Below are positions 8,191 to 14,663 of a stretch of 51,656 nucleotides of DNA, piece after piece (positions within the stretch are counted from its first letter, which is position 1; the number at the start of each line of letters is the position of its first letter). Both the position numbers and the translations under genes were made by a program. Source of the DNA: a virus; IMG/VR virus record IMGVR_UViG_3300020034_000024, positions 1 to 51,656 of that record, one strand, 5' to 3'. The notes below the pieces were generated by a model, which was not told where the DNA came from, searched no databases, and saw nothing but the letters and a program-made list of their open reading frames with translations.

Positions 8191-8948
8191 GTAATTTAGT
8201 TGTTCCACAGTTTTTAGGGCGTTTAGGAAATCAGTTTTTTCAGGTTGCAGCCGCTATTGGCTACGCTAAAAAATACAATACTGAATGGTTCGTGCCGCAA
8301 GGTTATCATCATCGCGAAATTTATAAGCATTGGAGCCTGCCAATATATCGGGGCAACATTCGTAAACTGAAGCTTTACGATGTTGCTACCGATCAAGGAT
8401 GGGGTTATTCACCTATACCATTTATGGACGGTGGCGTTCAATTGCGCGGATTCTTCCAATCACAGATCCATTTTGAGCATGGTGAACAGGATGTTAAGAA
8501 CGTTTTTAAGTTGCAGATTAACCCTATTGATTGTGTCTCTTTGCACGTTAGACGTTCGGATTATCTCGCACCAAATCAAGATACTTTCAAACCTATCGAT
8601 ATGAATTATATCACTCAAGCGATGGATGTGTTTAAGCAATCAGGCAAGACAAAGTTTATGGTAGTGTCGGATGATCTGCCATGGTGTCGCGAAAACATTA
8701 AAGATCCTGATTGTGAGATACTATTCAGCAACGGACAAAGCGTTTATTCTGATTTATGTCTCATGGCGAGCTGTGAAAATCATATAATTTCGAATAGCAC
8801 ACTCGCGTGGTGGGCTGCATATCTTGGAAGAAACGAAAACAAATTAGTAGTTTCGCCAAGTGCTGAAGCGCCCAATTGGTTCTTACATAGCAGAATGGAT
8901 ACGAGTAACTTATTGCCGAAGGAATGGATTCAAATTAAATACAGATGA
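8187..8948 (+). CDS. GT11 alpha-1,2-fucosyltransferase-like enzyme
   Basis: All three GT11 signatures are present: GRLGNQFFQ at 11-19, the GDP-sugar-binding HVRRSDY at 120-126 and SNSTLAWW at 202-209; VSDDLPW at 160-166 also fits. At 253 aa it is close to bacterial members (about 270-300). GT11 enzymes transfer L-fucose from GDP-L-fucose. The next gene makes GDP-L-galactose, and L-galactose is 6-hydroxy-L-fucose, so the true donor here may be GDP-L-galactose (inference). No fucose-synthesis gene is present in the window. ATGA overlaps both sides. Confidence 0.88.
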   Translation: MSNLVVPQFLGRLGNQFFQVAAAIGYAKKYNTEWFVPQGYHHREIYKHWSLPIYRGNIRKLKLYDVATDQGWGYSPIPFMDGGVQLRGFFQSQIHFEHGEQDVKNVFKLQINPIDCVSLHVRRSDYLAPNQDTFKPIDMNYITQAMDVFKQSGKTKFMVVSDDLPWCRENIKDPDCEILFSNGQSVYSDLCLMASCENHIISNSTLAWWAAYLGRNENKLVVSPSAEAPNWFLHSRMDTSNLLPKEWIQIKYR

Positions 8949-9919
8949 ATATATTAGTAACAGGCAGTTCGGGATTTATTGGGGGGCATTTAGTTAGAAG
9001 GCTAAAAGCAGAAGGCCATTTCGTTATTGGTGCAGATCTTGTAGAGCCTGAGTACTCACGACCAGATGAATTTCATTTGTGTGACTTGCGTAATTCTGTT
9101 TCATGTTATGAGATATTCATCAAACACAAAATAGATCATGTGTATAGTCTGGCGGCTTTAATGGGCGGGATGGGATACATAGGCGATTCAAAACATAGTT
9201 ACGATGTAATGATCGGTAGCTCACAGGTTGTTATTAACACACTGGATTATGCAATCAGAACAGGCGTTAAAAAAATATTCTATAGTTCATCGGCTTGCGT
9301 TTACAACCAAACGAAGCAGGAAAAAACAACCGATGTTTCATTAAAAGAGAGTGATGCATACCCATCTTTTCCGGACCTAGTCTACGGCTGGCAGAAATTA
9401 TTTAGTGAGCAACTACACCAAGCGGCAAGCGATAGAATTGAAGTAAGGATCGCAAGGTTTCATAACATTTACGGTCCTGAAGGATGTTATAAAGGAGGAA
9501 AGGAAAAGGCACCGGCTGCAATTTGCCGAAAAGTGGCAAGCGTGTCGGAACATGCAAAAACTGGCGGTCGGGGTATTGATAAAATACAAATTTGGGGAAC
9601 GGGTGAACAAACCAGGTCTTTTCTCTTCATAGAAGATTGCATTGATGCAGTTCGTTTGCTAATGGATTCCGATCATACAGAACCTATAAATATAGGAAGT
9701 GAGGAAATGATTTCTATCAACGACCTTGCTAAAATGGTAATTGGGATCGCTCAATATGCAGTTCGAATTAAGAATGTAAAGGGTAATGTTGGTGTAATGG
9801 GAAGGAATAGCGATAATACGGTAATCAGAAACGTTTTAGGATGGGAGCCTAAATTCACACTACGCGAAGGCATGACCGAAACTTTTAATTGGATAAATCA
9901 GGAGATTAATGGGAAATAA
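8945..9919 (+). CDS. GDP-mannose 3,5-epimerase (extended SDR)
   Basis: Extended short-chain dehydrogenase with the NAD-binding GSSGFIGGH at residues 7-15, active-site Cys118 in SSSACVY (114-120), catalytic YGWQK at 147-151 and a GGKEKAPAA segment at 184-192 with a conserved Lys. MGGMGYIG (73-80), RFHNIYGP (171-178) and RNSDN near 285 are, to my recollection, shared with plant GDP-mannose 3,5-epimerase, which turns GDP-D-mannose into GDP-L-galactose (and GDP-L-gulose). 324 aa; the plant enzyme is about 377. GDP-mannose would come from the host. A GDP-fucose synthase is less likely because the GGMG and GGKEKAP parts fit the epimerase best. Confidence 0.82.
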   Translation: MNILVTGSSGFIGGHLVRRLKAEGHFVIGADLVEPEYSRPDEFHLCDLRNSVSCYEIFIKHKIDHVYSLAALMGGMGYIGDSKHSYDVMIGSSQVVINTLDYAIRTGVKKIFYSSSACVYNQTKQEKTTDVSLKESDAYPSFPDLVYGWQKLFSEQLHQAASDRIEVRIARFHNIYGPEGCYKGGKEKAPAAICRKVASVSEHAKTGGRGIDKIQIWGTGEQTRSFLFIEDCIDAVRLLMDSDHTEPINIGSEEMISINDLAKMVIGIAQYAVRIKNVKGNVGVMGRNSDNTVIRNVLGWEPKFTLREGMTETFNWINQEINGK

Positions 9920-10241
9920 CCTATCAAGAAAGCAAAAGCTCCACAACGAAAGAGTAGGAGCGGAAGCGAAAGAAGTTTACACTAAACTAACGGCCAAGTT
10001 TTTGGAGTTCTTTATTTACTCTGATTCACCGGACGAACAAAAGATCGTTGACAAGATGGATGAACTATCAAAGAAGTGGAGACTATATTGCAAGGCTAAA
10101 AACCTTTTGCCAACGGTTTATCCGATTGTTGATCAGTACATGGAAGGCGTTATAAAGCAGTATTCAGAGATGGGTAAAAAGACCGATGATGGATTTGGAA
10201 TCGTTGAACCAAAAGTAGTTAACGATGGGATACCTGCATAA
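9909..10241 (+). CDS. Hypothetical protein in glycan island (110 aa)
   Basis: Helical, charged soluble protein starting MGNNLSRKQKLHNERVGAEA and containing KMDELSKKWRLYCKAKNLLP. No sugar-enzyme motif and no membrane segment. It overlaps the epimerase end by 11 bases and the methyltransferase start by 17 bases, so it belongs to the operon. Function unknown. Confidence 0.55.
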   Translation: MGNNLSRKQKLHNERVGAEAKEVYTKLTAKFLEFFIYSDSPDEQKIVDKMDELSKKWRLYCKAKNLLPTVYPIVDQYMEGVIKQYSEMGKKTDDGFGIVEPKVVNDGIPA

Positions 10242-10893
10242 CGGAGTAAAGACAGGCGGGGTTCCGATAGACTTTATAAAAAGGTTTGTTGACGCTTACG
10301 ATATTAAGATTTTCATTGAAACTGGAACAGCGGGCGGTCAGTCAGCACAAGATGCTGCAGCTATATTCGAATCAGTTCACACCATTGAGATAGTAGAAGG
10401 CCGGTCCAATGTTTTGTGTCCTGAAAATGTGAGTTTCTACATTGGTGATAGTTCGAAACTTTTAAAAACAATTGCAGCGCCATTCAAAGGCCAAAGGATA
10501 GTATTTTGGTTAGACGCCCATTGGTCTGAACCTTACGAATCACCTGAAGGAGTAAACGAATGCCCGGTACTTGAGGAAATAGCATCGATTAAAGGCCATG
10601 ACGCTTTAGTTTTGATTGATGATGCGCGTTTGTTCTTTGGTGCCCATCCTTATCCTGGCGATCCAAGAAAGTGGCCTAATTTTCAAAAGGTATTTGCTTA
10701 CCTTCGTGAAAGCTTTCCTAAACATGAAATTACAATAGTCGATGATTATATTATTGCTATACCTGATTACATGCGTGATACGTTCCACGTGGAATGGAGA
10801 GAGAGATTTAAAGAGCGTTATCCGGAAGCTATCGACCGTGTTAAAACGGAAATGAGGAATTCATTGGAGTACTTAAAGGAGTTTGTGCGATGA
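10225..10893 (+). CDS. SAM-dependent methyltransferase-like protein (Methyltransf_24 type)
   Basis: IFIETGTAGGQSAQDAA at about residues 29-45 is the SAM-binding motif I, with the acidic end of strand 2 in HTIEI (51-55). FWLDAHW (93-99) and LVLIDDAR (about 131-138) match the later strands of the Methyltransf_24/cephalosporin-hydroxylase-like fold. 222 aa. It starts a pair of methyltransferases coupled by ATGA, probably O-methylating the sugars built by the neighbouring transferases. Acceptor unknown. Confidence 0.65.
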   Translation: MGYLHNGVKTGGVPIDFIKRFVDAYDIKIFIETGTAGGQSAQDAAAIFESVHTIEIVEGRSNVLCPENVSFYIGDSSKLLKTIAAPFKGQRIVFWLDAHWSEPYESPEGVNECPVLEEIASIKGHDALVLIDDARLFFGAHPYPGDPRKWPNFQKVFAYLRESFPKHEITIVDDYIIAIPDYMRDTFHVEWRERFKERYPEAIDRVKTEMRNSLEYLKEFVR

Positions 10894-11510
10894 ATTGGAT
10901 AGAGAAAATGTATCGTTTAAATGGCAAGGATATGTACTCTCAGAATTCTGAGGGCTATTATCTTGAATACATTTTCGATAACATCTACGTTCATCCACAT
11001 GAAAAACGATTCATTGATATAGGTGGTGGGGATGGGTTCTACCTATCAAATACCCGACATCTTGATAATTTAGGATGGTCAGGACGTGTTTTAGATCGTG
11101 AAAATGGTATAGATATTACAATTCAAAATGTACAGGAATTCATTGAATTTAATCCAGCAGTGCTTTCTATTGACATTGACGGTAACGATTTTTGGATTAT
11201 AGACGAGATTTTAAAGGCTCAAAAACCGGCTGTTATTATAGCAGAATTCAACGCTTCATACATCGACTCACGCGCTATAAAATACAATCCTTTACACGAA
11301 TGGGCTGGCGATTCTTACTACGGATTTACTTTCAAAGCAGGGGAAAAGCTTGCTGAATTGCACGGCTACAAAGTAATTTTCCAAATCGCTGACATGAACA
11401 TGATAATGGTTCGCGCTGATTTGATCGAAGGCTTATACGTTCCGCCTGTGACATATAAACAAAGTGATTACTTTAAAATGTCGGAAAGAACCGATTGGAT
11501 TACCGTATGA
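10890..11510 (+). CDS. FkbM-like SAM methyltransferase
   Basis: RFIDIGGGDGFYLSNT near residues 40-55 is motif I of a class I methyltransferase, GWSGRVLDREN marks strand 2, and LSIDIDGNDFWIID near 92-105 is the characteristic D-x-(D/E)-G part of FkbM-type enzymes. 206 aa. FkbM methyltransferases O-methylate sugars and related groups. Coupled by ATGA on both sides. Target unknown. Confidence 0.7.
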   Translation: MNWIEKMYRLNGKDMYSQNSEGYYLEYIFDNIYVHPHEKRFIDIGGGDGFYLSNTRHLDNLGWSGRVLDRENGIDITIQNVQEFIEFNPAVLSIDIDGNDFWIIDEILKAQKPAVIIAEFNASYIDSRAIKYNPLHEWAGDSYYGFTFKAGEKLAELHGYKVIFQIADMNMIMVRADLIEGLYVPPVTYKQSDYFKMSERTDWITV

Positions 11511-11758
11511 AAATAGTTGAATGTAATGTTTGGTGTACGGCTGTTGATAAACAACTGATCGAATTAGGTGTTGCGGAAGGTGATTCATGGATGCCAATAG
11601 CGGTTGATTTTACCAGAGTTGTGGCAATTAAACTAAGTGGTGAAAATGATTTTTTAGGGGATGATAAGGCCACATTGTATTTCGATGGCAGAGAGTTGAT
11701 AGTAGATATTTCGTACACAGAAGCAATTAAATTATGGAAGTATGCTAATAAGCTTTGA
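11507..11758 (+). CDS. Hypothetical protein (83 aa)
   Basis: I chose ATG 11507, which overlaps the preceding stop as ATGA; the frame extends a few codons upstream from TTG. The product is mostly beta: MKIVECNVWCTAVDKQLIEL, then KATLYFDGRELIVDISY and a short helix. No family recognised. It sits between two methyltransferases in the glycan operon. Confidence 0.55.
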   Translation: MKIVECNVWCTAVDKQLIELGVAEGDSWMPIAVDFTRVVAIKLSGENDFLGDDKATLYFDGRELIVDISYTEAIKLWKYANKL

Positions 11759-12350
11759 ATCAATAGTAAAGAAGTACGGTAAGCCAAACGGTATCCTACA
11801 TTGTGGAGGGAACATAGGGGAAGAGGCACAAGCCTACGACTCTCAAGGCGTAAAAGATGTTTGTTGGATAGAAGCCAACCCCGAACTTATCCCAACGCTA
11901 AAGGCAAATGTGAAGCAATACGGGCATAAAGTTGTAGAGTCTTGTGTTTCTGATATGGAAGGTTTTGAGGTAGTTTTCCATATCTCGAATAATGCTGGAC
12001 AAAGTAGTTCTTTCTTGGAGCTTGGAACCCATAAAATTCAGCACCCTAGCGTGCATTACGTGAAAGATATTACAATGAAAACAAGGCGTCTTGATTCAAT
12101 GGGTTGCTGGGGAGGGTATGATTTCCTTAATTTAGATTTACAGGGCAGTGAGTTAAAAGCAATGCGCGGGCTTGGAGAATACTTGCACAATTTTAAATTG
12201 ATTTACTGTGAAGTGAACAAAGCAGCGGTTTATGTTGATTGTCCACACGTAAACGATATAGACCTATTCCTTAATGGATTCGGTTTTAAACGTGTTGAAA
12301 CAGCTAAATGGATAGGAGACTGGACAGACGCAATTTATATCAAAAAATGA
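11742..12350 (+). CDS. FkbM family methyltransferase
   Basis: ILHCGGNIGEEAQAY (residues 18-32) is motif I, WIEANPE (42-48) gives the acidic end of strand 2, and FLNLDLQGSELKAMRG near 128-143 is the FkbM signature. A hinge with MKTRRLDS precedes it. 202 aa, normal for the family. It starts inside the last 17 bases of the preceding gene and its TGA overlaps the next ATG. Third methyltransferase in the island, so the glycan is likely O-methylated at more than one place. Confidence 0.78.
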   Translation: MLISFESIVKKYGKPNGILHCGGNIGEEAQAYDSQGVKDVCWIEANPELIPTLKANVKQYGHKVVESCVSDMEGFEVVFHISNNAGQSSSFLELGTHKIQHPSVHYVKDITMKTRRLDSMGCWGGYDFLNLDLQGSELKAMRGLGEYLHNFKLIYCEVNKAAVYVDCPHVNDIDLFLNGFGFKRVETAKWIGDWTDAIYIKK

Positions 12351-12511
12351 CACCATACATCGAGCGAAAGAACACGCACAAAAAGCTGTTCAATGACTTG
12401 CTAAAGCAAAACATTAAAGCTGTTGACATTGCAGCGGCCAACATGATGAACCCGGAAGATTACCCGGTTTTCAAAAAGTTGATGGATAAGTTGATTAAGA
12501 ATTATAAATGA
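12347..12511 (+). CDS. Small helical hypothetical protein (54 aa)
   Basis: ATG 12347 overlaps the FkbM stop (ATGA); a longer frame from 12308 would lie wholly inside that gene and is not preferred. The product is basic and helical, with KAVDIAAANMMNPEDYPVFK in the middle. It couples to the GT47 gene by ATGA at 12508. Function unknown. Confidence 0.5.
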   Translation: MTPYIERKNTHKKLFNDLLKQNIKAVDIAAANMMNPEDYPVFKKLMDKLIKNYK

Positions 12512-13296
12512 CCAGAATCCAAGAGTTTCAGAAGCCGATAAAGGTTGCATATCCCGATGGAAATTCGGAAATCTTCGAACAATGGTTAATTGCTAATTGC
12601 GACCATCCGGATTATCTACCTATAAACTGGTGTGGATTTTTCGTGAATAATAACTATGGTAAGGATCGCATTCCAATGCAGAATTTGCAGCGGTTTGTTA
12701 ACGGATTGGATAAAAATAAACGTTGGTTTTCTGTAACCCAATATGACCTAGGAATACTTACGGACATTTCAGGATTGAACGTTAAAGTTTTCGGGTCCGG
12801 GGGTGGTCGTATAGACTTTCCTATTCCGTTGATTTGTAAGCCTCACGGAAGATTGGAAAATGATAGGACCATATTCGCGAACTTTGTAGGGTCGATAACT
12901 CACCCGCTTAGAAAGCGAATGATTGATGTTTTGAAAGGCGATGATTACTACATTTCAACTGTTCATCATTCAATTGAGGACTTTTGCGGTATTCTTTCAA
13001 AATCAATATTCACGCTTTGTTGTCGTGGTTTTGGGCTTACATCATTCCGGATATGTGAAGCATTGGAACAAGGAAGTATACCAATTTACATATCAGACGA
13101 GTTCATCATCCCAGGTCACAAAGATTTCAACGAATACGGGGTATTAATCCACTCCGATCAGATAAACGAGATAGACGACATTTTGAAATCAATCTCAATA
13201 GATCAGATAGTTTCAAAACAGGAAGCAGGGAAACGGATTTATGAGGAAATGTATTCATATTCTGGATGCAGGCAGTTAATTTTGGATAACCTATGA
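12508..13296 (+). CDS. Exostosin-like (GT47) glycosyltransferase
   Basis: FANFVGSITHPLRKRMI at about residues 131-147 and TLCCRGFGLTSFRICEALEQ then GSIPIYISDEF at about 170-200 reproduce the exostosin/GT47 nucleotide-sugar-binding end, with the conserved FxGS, HP.R and RG.G.TSFR..EAL..G.IP motifs. 262 aa, so essentially the C-terminal catalytic lobe plus a short N-terminal lobe. Last transferase of the island. Donor and acceptor unknown. Confidence 0.75.
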   Translation: MTRIQEFQKPIKVAYPDGNSEIFEQWLIANCDHPDYLPINWCGFFVNNNYGKDRIPMQNLQRFVNGLDKNKRWFSVTQYDLGILTDISGLNVKVFGSGGGRIDFPIPLICKPHGRLENDRTIFANFVGSITHPLRKRMIDVLKGDDYYISTVHHSIEDFCGILSKSIFTLCCRGFGLTSFRICEALEQGSIPIYISDEFIIPGHKDFNEYGVLIHSDQINEIDDILKSISIDQIVSKQEAGKRIYEEMYSYSGCRQLILDNL

Positions 13297-13472
13297 TTGA
13301 AGTTGGTAAAACATACGACATAAAAACTACTAGATATGGTAGTAAGTTTAAGGTCAAGAAGATAAATGAGAAAGGTATTGTTTGTGGGTATTACATGACC
13401 CCTGACAATAAATATAAACAAGGTGCTTGCATCAAAGACGTAGAGTTTTTAAAATTAATAACAAATGCTTGA
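13293..13472 (+). CDS. Small beta-rich protein (59 aa)
   Basis: ATG 13293 makes an ATGA overlap with the GT47 stop, and the frame ends at TGA 13470-13472 inside the start of the next gene. The product begins MIEVGKTYDIKTTRYGSKFK and looks like an SH3-like small barrel (alternating charged/hydrophobic strands). No family recognised. Confidence 0.5.
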   Translation: MIEVGKTYDIKTTRYGSKFKVKKINEKGIVCGYYMTPDNKYKQGACIKDVEFLKLITNA

Positions 13473-13746
13473 TTTCATCCTACTTTTAATCATCGGTAGC
13501 CTTTGGATTTGGGGTGTATTCGCGGTGTTCGATGATGGTATGATACTATGGCCAATTCGGGAAGGATTAGAATTTAGACTTCCTGTTAATTGCCTGAAAC
13601 CTTTCATTTCCTGCCCTGCATGTATGGCCAGTGTCCACGGGGTAATAATAGGGACTATTTACTACGACTTTCAAATTATAGTATTGGTTTACATGATTTG
13701 CCTTTGCGGTCTTAACTTCATCATTAAAGAATATTTATACCCATGA
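13465..13746 (+). CDS. Small membrane protein with CPAC motif (93 aa)
   Basis: Three hydrophobic segments: about 3-20 (FILLLIIGSLWIWGVFAVF), 55-68 and 70-86. Between them lies CLKPFISCPACMASVHG, a C-x2-C pair that resembles small phage membrane proteins of the DUF1360 kind. It bridges the glycan island and the tail block, overlapping both neighbours. Topology control or metal binding cannot be told. Confidence 0.6.
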   Translation: MLDFILLLIIGSLWIWGVFAVFDDGMILWPIREGLEFRLPVNCLKPFISCPACMASVHGVIIGTIYYDFQIIVLVYMICLCGLNFIIKEYLYP

Positions 13747-14480
13747 GTTTATTTCGCCCATCAAAAAGAGATTTATATCAGCTTAAAATTCTGGTTGAAA
13801 AGAACCTCACAGAAGCAGAGATTCAAAACTTCATGGATGTTGACTTTGGCGAGTTTGCCAAGTGGAAACAGAAACCGGAAGTTTTAGAAATCCTATCCAC
13901 TCGAAAGGTGATAGATTCAAGCAAAGACACAATCAAGCACCCGGATTTTGCCGATCAGGTTGAAGTAGCTTTCGAATGTGGGTTAGTGAAGTACTACCGG
14001 TTCACAGATCAATATAAGATGCCCACAGGTCGATACAAATACATCATGGCAGCGATTCGAGAAGTTGATCTACGGATGGACCTTTCGACCATGAACGGCT
14101 ATGTGGACGATTTAAAGAAGTCTTTGGACGGTCAGGCAAAGCAGATCGATTTAGCAAAAGCTTGGAAGACTATTTTCAGTATAGAAACGCGTCTAATGTT
14201 GGCATTCGAACCGGCAGGTATAAAGAAACTTGCTTCAGTATGCTACTTTACCGAGGATGAGATTTTGACCACATGGGATAAGGATGTGGATGGTAAAAAG
14301 AAGGTAGAGTTTTGGGATAAACACAACTGTCTGGATTTTTTTTTGACGAAGCCTATTTCAGAGTTAATAAGACTGAACGACTCTTCCATAACCTCTTTGG
14401 AAACATATTTGAGCCAGGCATCGGTGATTCTGGAGGAATTGAGTTATCAAGCACCCCAACCATCATCGGAGAATTTATAA
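13743..14480 (+). CDS. Tail assembly chaperone, short form (lambda gpG-like)
   Basis: Lies directly before the tape measure, where siphoviruses encode the tail assembly chaperone that coats the tape measure during assembly. 245 aa, charged and mostly helical, starting MSLFRPSKRDLYQLKI. Codons 199-200 lie in a run of nine T (14336-14344). A -1 slip there opens a second frame that runs to TAA 14642-14644 (next entry), giving a 300-residue long form, as with lambda G and G-T. The short form ends SSENL. ATG overlaps the previous stop. Confidence 0.75.
   Translation: MSLFRPSKRDLYQLKILVEKNLTEAEIQNFMDVDFGEFAKWKQKPEVLEILSTRKVIDSSKDTIKHPDFADQVEVAFECGLVKYYRFTDQYKMPTGRYKYIMAAIREVDLRMDLSTMNGYVDDLKKSLDGQAKQIDLAKAWKTIFSIETRLMLAFEPAGIKKLASVCYFTEDEILTTWDKDVDGKKKVEFWDKHNCLDFFLTKPISELIRLNDSSITSLETYLSQASVILEELSYQAPQPSSENL
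14336..14345 (+). promoter_or_regulatory. Slippery site for programmed -1 frameshift
   Basis: Nine consecutive T, read in frame zero as GAT TTT TTT TTG. Tandem TTT codons allow both tRNAs to re-pair after a one-base backward slip. I see no strong stem-loop directly 5-9 nt downstream, so long-T transcriptional slippage is another way to reach the same product. Confidence 0.6.
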
Positions 14481-14644
14481 AGAAATGGGAAAAAGATATT
14501 GTGTATCTTAGCGACTACAATCCAATAAAAGAGCGGGAACTTAGACGGATGGACATTTATTCTTTCTATTTTCGCATTAGTGATCAAAAGGAAAGAGCCG
14601 ACAAAGGCAAGAAAGGGAAGTTTGGCCGTGAGGCGTGGCAATAA
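14342..14644 (+). CDS. Tail assembly chaperone, frameshift extension (gpT-like)
   Basis: In the -1 frame relative to the gene at 13743, this stretch has no stop for 100 codons and no ATG near its beginning. It would be made only by slippage at the T9 run; T-TTT-TTT satisfies the X-XXY-YYZ slip rule. The product begins DEAYFRVNKTERLFHNLFGN and ends GKKGKFGREAWQ just before the tape measure, where lambda T-type extensions end. 14481-14644 would otherwise be a gene-free gap in a very compact genome. A homopolymer sequencing error is the main alternative; then only one fused protein would exist. Confidence 0.7.
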   Translation, partial: FDEAYFRVNKTERLFHNLFGNIFEPGIGDSGGIELSSTPTIIGEFIKKWEKDIVYLSDYNPIKERELRRMDIYSFYFRISDQKERADKGKKGKFGREAWQ

Positions 14645-14663
14645 ATTCTAGTTCTATGATGGC
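14621..14663 (+). promoter_or_regulatory. Conserved GNRA-hairpin leader, copy 1 (before tape measure)
   Basis: TTTGGCCGTGAGGCGTGG begins 43 nt before the tape-measure ATG. GCC and GGC pair across a GTGA (GNRA) tetraloop. The same element with GAAA in the loop lies exactly 43 nt before the putative tail-tube ATG (21015-21057), and both copies end in TATGAnnnCATGG around the start. Here it overlaps the end of the chaperone extension. It may be a translation leader, RNA processing site or promoter part. Confidence 0.6.
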
